Positions 8,208-16,377 of a stretch of 64,000 nt of DNA are shown in pieces (the first letter of the stretch is position 1; each line of letters begins with the position of its first letter). A model generated the notes under the pieces. That model was given only the letters and a program-made list of their open reading frames with translations. It did not search any database and had not been told where the DNA came from. Source of the stretch: Streptomyces physcomitrii (GTDB lineage: Bacteria > Actinomycetota > Actinomycetes > Streptomycetales > Streptomycetaceae); the NCBI RefSeq assembly GCF_012273655.1, contig NZ_JAAWWP010000025.1, forward strand, positions 28,684-92,683, written 5' to 3'. A program made the translations under genes and the position numbers.

Positions 8208-8705
8208 TCAGCCGCCGGAGCGGTCGGCCTTGTCCACGCCGTCCCAGACATTGGCGTACCAGGGGCGGTCGGTGGCGCCCTCGGTGCGCGGGCGGGCGCG
8301 GGTGGCGTCGGGGCCGACCACGGTGTAGCCGGTCTCCCCGGGGCGTACGTAGTGCAGTCGGGCGCGGATCTGCTGCTCGGCGAACCTGTCGTCCTGCCAG
8401 CGGGCCTTGGCGTCGCGGAGTCTTTCGACCTCCTCGCGGCGCTCGGCCTTCTCCCGGCGCAGCTCGTCGATCTCGGCCTGCTGGGAGACGTACTGCCTTA
8501 TCGGGTAGGCGAGGGCCACCACCAGCGAGCAGAGCACCAGGGCGAGCAGGGCCGCGCGGCCGGTGAGCCGGGAACGGCGGGCCTGGCGCCGGGTCTGGGA
8601 GCGGTAGACGCGCTCGGCGGTCTGCTCGCCGATCAGCCGGAGCCGGGTGGAGGTGGAGAACCTGTCGGCATCCCGCGGTCCGCCCGGAGCCTTCCTGCCG
8701 GCCAT
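8208..8705 (-). CDS. divIC: Septum formation initiator (DivIC/FtsB-like)
   Basis: This 165-aa bitopic membrane protein is of the FtsL/FtsB/DivIC type, which joins the divisome through a coiled coil. The ATG at 8705 follows GGAGG with a 6-base gap, overruling a longer frame. Layout: a basic cytoplasmic tail (1-55), one transmembrane helix (about 56-77, LTGRAALLALVLCSLVVALAYPI), a heptad coiled coil (about 83-112, EIDELRREKAERREEVERL), then the conserved LHYVRPGETGY motif at about 133-143. It is co-oriented with eno upstream and DUF501/ppx downstream, a conserved actinobacterial order. The Streptomyces homologue affects sporulation septation, which is family knowledge. Confidence 0.9.
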   Translation of the reverse strand: MAGRKAPGGPRDADRFSTSTRLRLIGEQTAERVYRSQTRRQARRSRLTGRAALLALVLCSLVVALAYPIRQYVSQQAEIDELRREKAERREEVERLRDAKARWQDDRFAEQQIRARLHYVRPGETGYTVVGPDATRARPRTEGATDRPWYANVWDGVDKADRSGG

Positions 8706-8806
8706 CGCCCGCCTCCCCACTGCGCTGTACGTCACCGTGTCCCCGCACACGGTACGGGACCGGGGGCGGGGACACGGTCAACCGGGCGCGGGGCCCGGAG
8801 GCGGGA

Positions 8807-10093
8807 CTACTGGTCGGCGCTGAAGCGCGGGAAGGCGCTGCGGCCGGCGTACACCGCGGCGTCGTCGAGGATCTCCTCGATGCGCAGCAGCTGGTTGTAC
8901 TTGGCGACGCGCTCGGAGCGGGCCGGGGCGCCGGTCTTGATCTGGCCGCAGTTGGTGGCGACGGCGAGGTCGGCGATGGTGACGTCCTCGGTCTCGCCGG
9001 AGCGGTGCGACATCATGCACTTGAAGCCGTTGCGCTGGGCCAGTTCGACGGCGTCCAGGGTCTCGGTCAGCGAGCCGATCTGGTTGACCTTGACCAGGAG
9101 GGAGTTGGCGGCGCCCTCGTCGATACCGCGGGCCAGGCGCTCCGGGTTGGTGACGAAGAGGTCGTCGCCGACCAGCTGCACCTTGTCGCCGAGGCGGTCG
9201 GTGATGACCTTCCAGCCGTCCCAGTCGTCCTCGAAGAGCGGGTCCTCGATGGAGACCAGCGGGTAGGCGGCGACCAACTCCTCGTAGTACTCGGTGAGTT
9301 CGGCGGCGGAGCGGGACTTGCCCTCGAATTCGTAGGCGCCGTCCTTGTAGAACTCGGAGGCGGCGACGTCGAGGGCGAGCGCGATCTGCTGGCCGGGGAC
9401 GTAACCGGCCTCCTTGATCGCGACGAGGATGAGGTCGAGGGCCTCGCGGTTGGAGCCGAGGTTGGGGGCGAAGCCGCCCTCGTCGCCGAGGCCGGTGGAC
9501 AGGCCGCGGTCCTTCAGCACCTTCTTGAGGGTGTGGTAGACCTCGGCGCCCCAGCGCAGGGCCTCGGAGAAGGACTCGGCGCCGATCGGCGCGATCATGA
9601 ACTCCTGGATGTCGACGTTGGAGTCCGCGTGCGAACCGCCGTTGAGGATGTTCATCATCGGCACCGGGAGCAGGTGCGCGTTGGGGCCGCCCAGGTAGCG
9701 GAAGAGCGGCAGGTCGGAGGCCTCGGAGGCGGCGTGCGCCACGGCGAGCGAGACGCCGAGGATGGCGTTGGCGCCGAGCGAGGACTTGTCCGGGGTGGCG
9801 TCCAGGTCGAACATCGCCTGGTCGATCAGGCGCTGCTCGGTGGCGTCGTAGCCGACCAGCTCGGGGCCGATCTGCTCGATGACGGCGAGTACGGCCTTCT
9901 CCACGCCCTTGCCGTTGTAGCGGCTCGCGTCCTGGTCGCGGAGCTCCAGGGCTTCGAAGGCACCGGTGGAGGCACCGGAGGGGACGGCGGCACGGCCGGT
10001 GCTTCCGTCGTCGAGGCCTACCTCGACCTCGACCGTGGGATTGCCTCGGGAGTCCAGGATTTCCCGGGCTACGACGACGTCGATGGACGGCAC
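8807..10093 (-). CDS. eno: Enolase
   Basis: This 428-aa phosphopyruvate hydratase interconverts 2-phosphoglycerate and phosphoenolpyruvate in glycolysis. I take the GTG at 10093: AAGGAG lies six bases upstream of it but directly abuts the in-frame ATG at 10099, and the GTG gives the usual enolase N-terminus PSIDVVVAREILDSRGNPT. Family marks are all present: VPSGASTGAFEA in the mobile lid loop, GDEGGFAPNL, the metal ligands in ALDVAASEFY, SIEDPLFEDDW and VGDDLFVTN, the catalytic Lys in LVKVNQIGSLTE, and SHRSGETEDVTIADLAV. Length is normal. The gene has its own 5' region and is followed by divIC on the same strand after about 100 bases. Confidence 0.97.
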   Translation of the reverse strand: MPSIDVVVAREILDSRGNPTVEVEVGLDDGSTGRAAVPSGASTGAFEALELRDQDASRYNGKGVEKAVLAVIEQIGPELVGYDATEQRLIDQAMFDLDATPDKSSLGANAILGVSLAVAHAASEASDLPLFRYLGGPNAHLLPVPMMNILNGGSHADSNVDIQEFMIAPIGAESFSEALRWGAEVYHTLKKVLKDRGLSTGLGDEGGFAPNLGSNREALDLILVAIKEAGYVPGQQIALALDVAASEFYKDGAYEFEGKSRSAAELTEYYEELVAAYPLVSIEDPLFEDDWDGWKVITDRLGDKVQLVGDDLFVTNPERLARGIDEGAANSLLVKVNQIGSLTETLDAVELAQRNGFKCMMSHRSGETEDVTIADLAVATNCGQIKTGAPARSERVAKYNQLLRIEEILDDAAVYAGRSAFPRFSADQ

Positions 10094-10462
10094 GAGCATC
10101 TCCTTCTGGGATGTGACGCGTGGAATGCGGGAGCACGCCTTTGTGCGGGGGTGTCCTTGCGCCAAGAGCCTATCCGCAGTGGGCACCGGCCCCGGCCGAC
10201 GGCCCACGTACCGGGACGAAAAGACGACCAGAAGATACGAATAACAGGATGAACATACGCATTTCGCGTCCCCCGCTCCCCGCCGTCCCGCCGGTCCGGG
10301 TACGGCTACCGGCCAGTCGCTTCCGGAACCCGGTGCGGCCCGGCGGGAACCCGGCGGCAGACAAGGGCCCCGCCCCACGCGTACGGGGGATGACGCGTGG
10401 GGCGGGGCGGTCCTCGCGGGGGCGGGCCGGGCGCGGGGCCCGGCACCTCCGGCCGTGCGGGG
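10094..10462. other. Intergenic: eno promoter region and rpfA 3' flank
   Basis: No gene is supported. An AT-richer patch around 10205-10265 probably contains the eno promoter, but I could not assign -35/-10 boxes confidently. The rpfA-side terminator is listed separately. Confidence 0.5.
10368..10407 (-). terminator. rpfA terminator hairpin
   Basis: A perfect 14-bp inverted repeat (10368-10381 with 10394-10407) has a 12-base loop and lies 55 bases downstream of the rpfA stop on the minus strand. Confidence 0.75.
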
Positions 10463-11164
10463 TCAGCTCAGGTGCAGCTGCTGGCCCGGGTAGATGAGGT
10501 CGGCCTCGTCGACGATGTCGTCGTTCAGCTTGAAGAGCTCGGCCCAGCCGCCCTTGACCTTGTGGTCGGCGGCGATCTCGCTGAGCGTGTCGCCCTTGAC
10601 CACCTTGTACTCGCCGTCACCCTTGGCGACCTTCTTGCCGGTCGGGGTGGTGACGGTCTTCTTCTCGGCCTTCGGCTCGGCCTTCTTCGCCGGGGCCGGA
10701 CGCTCCTCGGAGCGCGAGGAGCGCTGCTCGGCGGGCTTGCTCTCCTGCTGAGCGCCGGACTGCGGGGCGCCGCCGCCGTACGGGGTGCTGGACAGGCCGA
10801 CACCGCAGGACGGCCAGGCGCCCTTGCCCTGACCGGCGAGCACCTTCTCGGCGACGGCTATCTGCTGCTCCTTGGTGGCCTGGTCGGCGCGGGCGGCGTA
10901 CTGGGTGCCGCCGTAGCCGGCCCAGGTGGAGTTGGTGAACTGCAGGCCGCCGTAGAAGCCGTTGCCGGTGTTGATCGACCAGTCGCCGCCGGACTCGCAC
11001 TGGGCGACCTTGTCCCACTCGGAGGCGGTGGCGGCGGAGGCGGAACCGCTGGTGACCAGCGGCGCGGCGATGGCGGCACCGGCGACGCCGGCGAGCGTGA
11101 CGACACGGGTGGTGCGGTTGAAGACGGTCGGGCGGCGGTGCTTGCCCTTGCCGGAAAGCAGCAT
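10463..11164 (-). CDS. rpfA: Resuscitation-promoting factor with LysM domain (RpfA-like)
   Basis: This 233-aa secreted muralytic enzyme cleaves peptidoglycan glycan strands and helps spores germinate. A signal peptide covers about residues 1-45 (basic start, hydrophobic core LAGVAGAAIAAPLVTS, cleavage near ASAATA). The Rpf lysozyme-like domain follows at about 46-120, with the conserved catalytic Glu in VAQCESGGDW and the motif GNGFYGGLQF. A Lys/Ala/Glu-rich linker (about 130-180) leads to a C-terminal LysM domain (EYKVVKGDTLSEIAADHKVKGGW to LIYPGQQLHLS). The start follows GAGGGG in a leader that carries a ydaO-type riboswitch. The symbol is based on the riboswitch, LysM domain and position beside eno, as in S. 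coelicolor. Confidence 0.92.
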   Translation of the reverse strand: MLLSGKGKHRRPTVFNRTTRVVTLAGVAGAAIAAPLVTSGSASAATASEWDKVAQCESGGDWSINTGNGFYGGLQFTNSTWAGYGGTQYAARADQATKEQQIAVAEKVLAGQGKGAWPSCGVGLSSTPYGGGAPQSGAQQESKPAEQRSSRSEERPAPAKKAEPKAEKKTVTTPTGKKVAKGDGEYKVVKGDTLSEIAADHKVKGGWAELFKLNDDIVDEADLIYPGQQLHLS

Positions 11165-11179
11165 GAAGAGATCCCCTCA

Positions 11180-11375
11180 CCGACGCCTGCGAGGTGAGCT
11201 GTCGGGTTCGGGCCGATGGGGTGCCCCCCGCTCCGTCGGAGCAGAAGGCGAATTGCCCGGCCGCACGCTCGCGCTGTGCGACTTCACCCCTAGCCGTTTC
11301 CCGAAGTGGGCAGCATGTGCTGCCCGGCCCCTGGGACCCGGCGCAAACCTTGGTTCCCCCGCTCCTGCCAACGGC
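11180..11375 (-). promoter_or_regulatory. Cyclic di-AMP (ydaO/yuaA) riboswitch in rpfA leader
   Basis: Read on the minus strand, the leader contains in order the ydaO core elements: GCGGGGGAACCAAGG (about 11348-11362), GGGGTGAAGTCG, GGGCAATTCGCC, and CCGAACCCGACAGCTCACC followed by TCGCAGGCG near 11183-11213. These match the c-di-AMP riboswitch class. In S. coelicolor a riboswitch of this class precedes rpfA and reduces expression when c-di-AMP is bound. The exact boundaries and the off-state hairpin are not determined here. Confidence 0.88.
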
Positions 11376-11503
11376 GCTTCACGCGACGAGTTTCCCGGGG
11401 ACCGCCGGCAGGATTCGGCGTGACGGTCTCACGGAGCCCGCTGTGGCGAGCGGTCACGACCGTAAACACGCGCTCGCCGGATCTCCAAAGACGATCAGGG
11501 CTT

Positions 11504-11521
11504 CTGAGACTCATGTCTCAG
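11504..11521. promoter_or_regulatory. Perfect palindrome between rpfC and the rpfA riboswitch
   Basis: CTGAGAC-TCAT-GTCTCAG is a 7-bp-arm inverted repeat in a relatively AT-rich patch, 30 bases past the rpfC stop and 130 bases before the riboswitch. It may be an operator for the rpfA promoter or a small terminator for rpfC; sequence alone does not decide. Confidence 0.4.
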
Positions 11522-11550
11522 TTTCACCAAAGCGGACAATAACCCCCGAA

Positions 11551-12576
11551 CTAGCCCTGGGGAACGTCCGTTTCGGAGGCAAGTGCAAGGCTCTGACCGG
11601 GCAGGATGAGGTCGGGATCGGCGCCCACCGTCTCCTTGTTGAGCGCGTAGAGCGCGGGCCATCCGCCGTCCACATCCTGTGCTTCCGCGATCACCGACAG
11701 GCTGTCGCCCGGCCGCACGGAGTACGAACCGTCCCCCGCCGCGGGCGAGTCACCGGGACGGGAGTGGCGGCCGGTGGAGCTCCCGGGGCGGTCGGGGACG
11801 TCCGCGCCGGGCGCGGGCTCACCGCGGTGGCGGCCGGAGCCCTCCTCACCGGAACCCGAACCCTCGCCGGAGCCAGGGGAGTTGCCACGATCCGTACCGG
11901 AATCACCCTCATCGCCGGTTTTGTCGTCACCGTCGCCCGGGGTGGCGGAGTCCTCGGGGGTGGCGCCCGGGTCGGCTTCCGGGGCGCCGGGCTCATCCGA
12001 TTCCTTCGGGGAGTCCGACGGGTCCGCCGAGTCCGAAGGGTTCGGATCGTCCTTCTTGCCGGAGTCGTCATCGGATCCGGAGGACGAGGGCGAGGGCGAG
12101 GTCGATCCGGAAGGCTCGCCGCTGTCATCCGGCTCCGGGCTGTCGCTCGGCTTCGGGCTGCCGGAGTCCGGGACACCGGGGTCGACCGAGGGCTCCGGGC
12201 CGCCGCCGGTCAGCTCGGCGACGGCGGCGCAGGCCAGCCAGGCCGCCGGGCCCTTGTCGTCCAGGAGCTTCTGGCCGACCGCGATCTGCTGCGAGCGGCT
12301 GGCGAGGTCGGGGCGGGCGGCGAAGTCGAGGCCGCCGTAGGACTCCCAGTCCCGCTGCGTCAACTGGAGCCCGCCGTAATGGCCGTTGCCCTCGTTCGCG
12401 CTCCAGGCGCCACCGCTCTCGCACTCGGCGAGGCGGTCCCAGGTGGCCTTGTCCGCGGCGTGCGCGGCGGTCCCGGCGAGCAGCGGCAGGGCCAGCGCGG
12501 AGCCGGTCACCCCCGCCGTGACGACGAACGCCGGAGCCTGGCGGGGGCGTCGATGGCGACCGTTCCCGGAGAGCAT
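11551..12576 (-). CDS. rpfC: Resuscitation-promoting factor with long acidic linker and LysM (RpfC-like)
   Basis: This 341-aa secreted protein starts at the ATG at 12576, seven bases after GAAAGG; longer readings are not supported. The signal peptide covers about 1-40 (VVTAGVTGSALALPLLAGTAAHA). The Rpf domain at about 41-115 has the catalytic Glu in LAECESGGAW and the motif GNGHYGGLQL. A low-complexity Ser/Asp/Pro/Gly/Glu linker of roughly 160 residues follows (about 125-285). The C-terminal LysM domain is SYSVRPGDSLSVIAEAQDVDGGWPALY to LILPGQSLAL. It is tandem with rpfA but has no riboswitch in its leader, so the two would respond differently to c-di-AMP. The symbol is by position and is less certain than the family. 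Confidence 0.85.
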   Translation of the reverse strand: MLSGNGRHRRPRQAPAFVVTAGVTGSALALPLLAGTAAHAADKATWDRLAECESGGAWSANEGNGHYGGLQLTQRDWESYGGLDFAARPDLASRSQQIAVGQKLLDDKGPAAWLACAAVAELTGGGPEPSVDPGVPDSGSPKPSDSPEPDDSGEPSGSTSPSPSSSGSDDDSGKKDDPNPSDSADPSDSPKESDEPGAPEADPGATPEDSATPGDGDDKTGDEGDSGTDRGNSPGSGEGSGSGEEGSGRHRGEPAPGADVPDRPGSSTGRHSRPGDSPAAGDGSYSVRPGDSLSVIAEAQDVDGGWPALYALNKETVGADPDLILPGQSLALASETDVPQG

Positions 12577-12884
12577 GCCGTGGCCTTTCGCGTGACAGCG
12601 GTGACGGCTGTGACCAGCCGCCGAGTTGCCCGAGAACGTAGCCGGAGTCGAACGCTTGTCACAAGTCGATGCAGCGGAGATCACGCGTACATCACAATCC
12701 TGACGCTCCGTCAATTCCGCATGGCCAGAGGCGGTTCAGGGCAGTGAGCAGGGTTGGCCCCGGGTCCGCAAAGCGGGTCGGCGGGCCCGCGGACCGGACG
12801 CCGCGCATGTCCGACATACGCGGTACGCCGCCCCGTCCACCCGAGGACGGACCGCCCTACCGCGAGCACCCTCAGGCGGCCGCC
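12577..12884. other. Intergenic: rpfC promoter region
   Basis: No gene is supported. Upstream of rpfC is a short palindrome CTTGT-C-ACAAG near 12654-12664 and a repeated GTGAT in TGTGATGTACGCGTGATC (minus strand, near 12680-12700). Neither matches a known operator well enough to call. Confidence 0.4.
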
Positions 12885-14219
12885 CTACCGCGGGGTGAAG
12901 CTGACCGGCAGGGTGCGCAGTCCGCGCATGATGAGGCCGCCGCGCCAGCGCAGCTCCTCCGGTTCCGCGGCGAGGCGCAGGTCCGGGAGGCGGCGGAGCA
13001 GGGTGCCGAGGGCGTACTGGCCCTCCAGGCGGGCCAGGGGTGCGCCGAGGCAGTAGTGGATGCCGTGGCCGTAGCCGAGGTGCTGGTTGTCGGTGCGGGC
13101 GAGGTCGAGGGTGTCCGGGGCGGGGAAGCGGGCCGGGTCGCGGTCGGCGGCGGCCAGCACCACGAGCACCGGGTCGCCGCTCGCGATCCGCTGCCCGCCG
13201 ATCTCCAGCGGCCGGGTCGCGAACCGCCAGGTGGCCAGCTCCACCGGGCCGTCGTAGCGCAGCAGTTCCTCGACCGAGGAGGCGAGCAGCGCGCTGTCCT
13301 CCTCGGCCACCGCCCGCTGGAACTCGGCCCGCCGGCCGGGGTTGCGGAGCAGCGTGTACGTACCGTTGCCGATCAGGTTGACCGTGGTCTCGAAGCCCGC
13401 GAAGAGGAGGATGAAGGCCATCGCGGCGACCTCGTTCTCGGTGAGGTGCTCACCGTGGTCGGAGGCGCGGATCAGGCCGGAGATCAGGTCGTCGCGCGCG
13501 GACTCCTCGCCGAGGTCCTCGCGCTTGCGGTGGATGAGTTCGGCCAGGTAAGCGCGCATCTTCTTCACCGAGCGCGCGACGCCGCCGCGGGGTCCGCCGC
13601 CGTGCCGGATCATCATGCCCGCCCAGTCCCGGAAGTCGTCCTGGTCCTCGCGCGGGACGCCGAGCAGTTCGCAGATCGCGTAGATCGGCAGCGGGAAGGC
13701 GAACTCGTGGATCAGGTCGGCGCTGCCCCGCGCGGCGAAGGAGTCGATCAGCGAGTCGGTCAACTCCTGGACCCTGGGCGCGAATTCGGCCACCCGGCGC
13801 GGGGTGAAGGCCTTGGAGACGAGGCGGCGCAGCCGGGTGTGGTCCGGCGGGTCGATGTTCAGCAGATGCGTCATGAGCTCGGCCTTGCGCTCGCCCGGGA
13901 TACCGGTCTTCCCCTTGGCGTGCGCGGGCTCGTCGTGGTGCGCCGGGTTCTTGCTGAGCCGCGGATCGGCCAGCGCCGCCCGGGCGTCCGCGTACCGCGT
14001 CACCAGCCAGGCCTCCACCCCGCTCGGCAGCCGGGTGCGGTGCACGGGCGCGTGCGTACGCAGCCAGGCATAGGCCGGGTACGGATCCGCCGCGAACTCC
14101 CAGGTGAAGAGCTCGGGCGGGCTCTCGGCACCGGCGAGGGGGCAACTCCCGGGGGCGGCCTGGGCGTCCGGGCCGCCGGGCTCCCCGGCCTGCCCCTGCC
14201 GCCCCACCTGCTCGGACAC
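12885..14219 (-). CDS. Cytochrome P450
   Basis: This 444-aa soluble haem monooxygenase is of the bacterial CYP type. GTG start at 14219 has GGGAG seven bases upstream. The I-helix oxygen-activation motif is FAGFETT, the K-helix ExxR is EELLR, and the haem-binding loop YGHGIHYCLG places the thiolate Cys at about residue 390. DPPDHTRLRRLVSKAFTPRR is the usual C-helix region. The first 35 residues are disordered. It lies 53 bases after mazG on the same strand, probably one transcript. No ferredoxin or biosynthetic gene is adjacent, so electron partner and substrate are unknown. Confidence 0.93.
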   Translation of the reverse strand: MSEQVGRQGQAGEPGGPDAQAAPGSCPLAGAESPPELFTWEFAADPYPAYAWLRTHAPVHRTRLPSGVEAWLVTRYADARAALADPRLSKNPAHHDEPAHAKGKTGIPGERKAELMTHLLNIDPPDHTRLRRLVSKAFTPRRVAEFAPRVQELTDSLIDSFAARGSADLIHEFAFPLPIYAICELLGVPREDQDDFRDWAGMMIRHGGGPRGGVARSVKKMRAYLAELIHRKREDLGEESARDDLISGLIRASDHGEHLTENEVAAMAFILLFAGFETTVNLIGNGTYTLLRNPGRRAEFQRAVAEEDSALLASSVEELLRYDGPVELATWRFATRPLEIGGQRIASGDPVLVVLAAADRDPARFPAPDTLDLARTDNQHLGYGHGIHYCLGAPLARLEGQYALGTLLRRLPDLRLAAEPEELRWRGGLIMRGLRTLPVSFTPR

Positions 14220-14272
14220 GTGCTGACTCCCGCTCGTCCCGCTCGTCTCTCTCGTCCCGCTCGCCACCGCCG

Positions 14273-15298
14273 TCAGGCCTGGCCCTGCTCCGCCGCCAGG
14301 ATGGCGTCCCGGTAGGCGCGGGCCGCGGAGCGCAGAGCCGCCTCGGGGTCCACGCCCTGCTCCTGGGCCTCCAGGGCGAGGGCGAGCAGCCGGTAGCCGA
14401 TGCCCTCGCCGGTGGGCAGGGGCACGTCGAGGCCCGCGGTGCGCACCCGGGAGGCGAGCTTGGCGGCGAGGGCGAGGCCCGGCTGACCGAGCGGGACGCC
14501 GTCGGTGAGGGAGTCGCGCTGCTTCTCCTCCGCCTTGGTCCGCCGCCAGAGCGCCTTCACGTCCTCGGGGGTCTCGGCCGTCTCCTCGCCGAAGACATGC
14601 GGGTGGCGGTGGATGAGCTTGGCGACGATCCCGGCGGCGACATCGTCGATGGAGAAGGCTCCGACCTCCTCCTCGCCGTCCCCTTCCTCCTCCCCCGCCG
14701 CCGCGTCCCCGGCGGCGGGTCCCTCCTGGGCGATCCGGGCGTGGAAGACGACCTGGAGCAGGACGTCCCCCAACTCCTCGCGCAGTTCCGCCCGTTCGCC
14801 GTCCTCGATCGCCTCGACGAGTTCGTACGCCTCCTCGATCGCGTACTGCGCGAGCCCCTTGTGGGTCTGCCGGGAGGACCACGGGCACTCGGCGCGGATC
14901 TGGTCCATCACCTGGACGAGGTCGAGGAGGCGGGCGCCGGGGAGGTCGTAGGAGGCGGGGAGGAGTTCCAGCTCGGGCATGGCGACCCGGCCCGAACCGG
15001 CCAGCGCGGCGAGCCCGTCGGTGAGCTTCCGGTCGCCCTCACCGGTGGCGACGACCACCACCGTGCGCCCGCCCGCGCACCGGTCGACCAGCTCCCGCGC
15101 GAGCGGCGCCTCCCGCGCGACCTCGACCCCGGCCTCCCGCAGATACGGCAGCTGTACGTGCGCGGCGTCGGCGCAGAGCACGCGGTCGGCGGCCCGCAGC
15201 GTCTGCCAGGCGGGCCAGGACAGCAGCCCGGGGGCGACCCGGTGGCTGGTGGTGAGCAGGACGATGCGGCCCGCGGCCGTCTCCGAAGTGGCGTTCAC
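14273..15298 (-). CDS. mazG: MazG nucleoside triphosphate pyrophosphohydrolase with degenerate methylase-like N-domain
   Basis: This 341-aa protein would hydrolyse NTPs/dNTPs to monophosphates and pyrophosphate. The MazG domain starts near residue 124 (LLDLVQVMDQIRAECPWSSRQTH) and has the metal-binding EExxE at 155-159 and ExxD at 175-178 (EELGD). It continues through HRHPHVFGEE and VKALWRRTKAEEK, typical of full-length MazG. Residues 1-110 resemble only a fragment of the tetrapyrrole-methylase domain fused to MazG in YabN-type proteins (RIVLLTTSHRVAPGLLSW, VVVVATGEGDRKL). It is too short to be a complete SAM enzyme. I use the GTG at 15298; another GTG at 15316 is possible and neither has a clear Shine-Dalgarno. 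Confidence 0.9.
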   Translation of the reverse strand: MNATSETAAGRIVLLTTSHRVAPGLLSWPAWQTLRAADRVLCADAAHVQLPYLREAGVEVAREAPLARELVDRCAGGRTVVVVATGEGDRKLTDGLAALAGSGRVAMPELELLPASYDLPGARLLDLVQVMDQIRAECPWSSRQTHKGLAQYAIEEAYELVEAIEDGERAELREELGDVLLQVVFHARIAQEGPAAGDAAAGEEEGDGEEEVGAFSIDDVAAGIVAKLIHRHPHVFGEETAETPEDVKALWRRTKAEEKQRDSLTDGVPLGQPGLALAAKLASRVRTAGLDVPLPTGEGIGYRLLALALEAQEQGVDPEAALRSAARAYRDAILAAEQGQA

Positions 15299-15367
15299 GC
15301 ACCGAACGTAACCCACCCGGGCGGGGCCCCCGGCGGCAGTGGCCGGGCACCCCCGCGCCGCACGGCC

Positions 15368-16045
15368 TCAGGCCGGCTGCTGCCCCCGCGAGACCTCGCG
15401 CAGCCACGGCGTCTTCGCGTCGGTGCGCTTGCTGTTGACCGCGTCCCAGGTGCCGTAGCGGGGGTTGAGGTCGATGTCGAGCTTCTTGGAGGTGGCCGAC
15501 ATATGGCGCCAGAAGACGTCCTGCCCCTCCTTGGTCTGCATGTCGGCGCCGAGCCCCCGGGCCAGCTTCTGGGCCTCCAGCTCGGTGCGCAGGCTGGCGT
15601 CGAGCCGGGCGGGGGCGACGCCGTACTGCCGCAGCCAGCCCGCCTCCAGGGCCTTCGCGCCGCCCGCCTGCTTCTCCAGACCCTCACGCATCCGCTGGGT
15701 CTCGCGGCGGGTCACGGAGATGCCGGAGTCCGCCGCGGCCCGGTGCAGCACCCGGTCCAGGACCATGGTGTGCAGGGTGTCGCGGGCGAGGCCGCCGCTC
15801 TTGGAGACGGCCTCGGCGTACTGGGCCCCGCCGCCGGTCGCGGAGCGCTGGGCCTCGCGCACCTCGTTGACCCGGTTCTCCAGCTGGGAGACCGTGATGC
15901 GCTCGCCGCCGACCACGGCGGCCGCGCCCGGGTGGGCGTCGTCGCCGCAGGCGGCGAGCAGCGGCGCCGCGGCCACCAGGGCGGCGGACAGGGCGAGCGC
16001 GGAACGACGGCGGCGCGGACGGCTGCCGCGGTACAGGCTGTGCAA
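15368..16045 (-). CDS. SurA N-terminal domain lipoprotein
   Basis: This 225-aa predicted lipoprotein starts at TTG (16045), five bases after GGGAGG. No ATG or GTG fits the signal peptide better, so the rare start is supported. A basic RRRR stretch and hydrophobic core lead to the lipobox LLAAC. The mature part is helical and similar to the SurA/PrsA chaperone N-domain: AAAVVGGERITVSQLENRVNEVREAQ, then VLDRVLHRAAADSGISVTRRETQRM. No parvulin isomerase domain follows. It would sit on the outer face of the membrane and help fold exported proteins, by family analogy. It is divergent from the GNAT gene at 16378. Confidence 0.85.
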   Translation of the reverse strand: MHSLYRGSRPRRRRSALALSAALVAAAPLLAACGDDAHPGAAAVVGGERITVSQLENRVNEVREAQRSATGGGAQYAEAVSKSGGLARDTLHTMVLDRVLHRAAADSGISVTRRETQRMREGLEKQAGGAKALEAGWLRQYGVAPARLDASLRTELEAQKLARGLGADMQTKEGQDVFWRHMSATSKKLDIDLNPRYGTWDAVNSKRTDAKTPWLREVSRGQQPA

Positions 16046-16377
16046 GGTGTCCTCCCGGCGAGCTTGTGCGACGGTGCACAAAGTCTTGCGGTGATCGATG
16101 GTAGGCAGTCGCGGGGGCCCGGGCCACCGGTTCGACAGCACTGATTCGACCAACGAGCGAGCCCCGCCCCGGGCACCCTGCCCGCGACCCCGGAAAAACC
16201 GTTGCCGCAGGGTGCCCGGCCCCGCACGCTCGGTACAGTTCGGGACGCCGACCAGGGCATACCCTCGGACCCCCGGGTCCCGGGGGCGGTCCACCCCGCT
16301 CCGCGGATCCCACACCCCGGCCCGCTCCCGATCCCGCACGCACCAGCCCTCCCCGATCGCCTTACGGAGAACCGCAC
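16046..16377. other. Divergent promoter region, SurA-like and GNAT genes
   Basis: These 332 bases separate two divergent genes that both use TTG starts. No gene is supported. An AT-richer patch near 16075-16100 is the likeliest promoter zone for the SurA-like gene; nothing else was recognised. Confidence 0.45.

Noticed and set aside
12680..12700. Possible Crp site upstream of rpfC (TGTGATGTACGCGTGATC)
   Set aside because: The two halves are direct rather than inverted, so it does not fit the TGTGA-N6-TCACA pattern.
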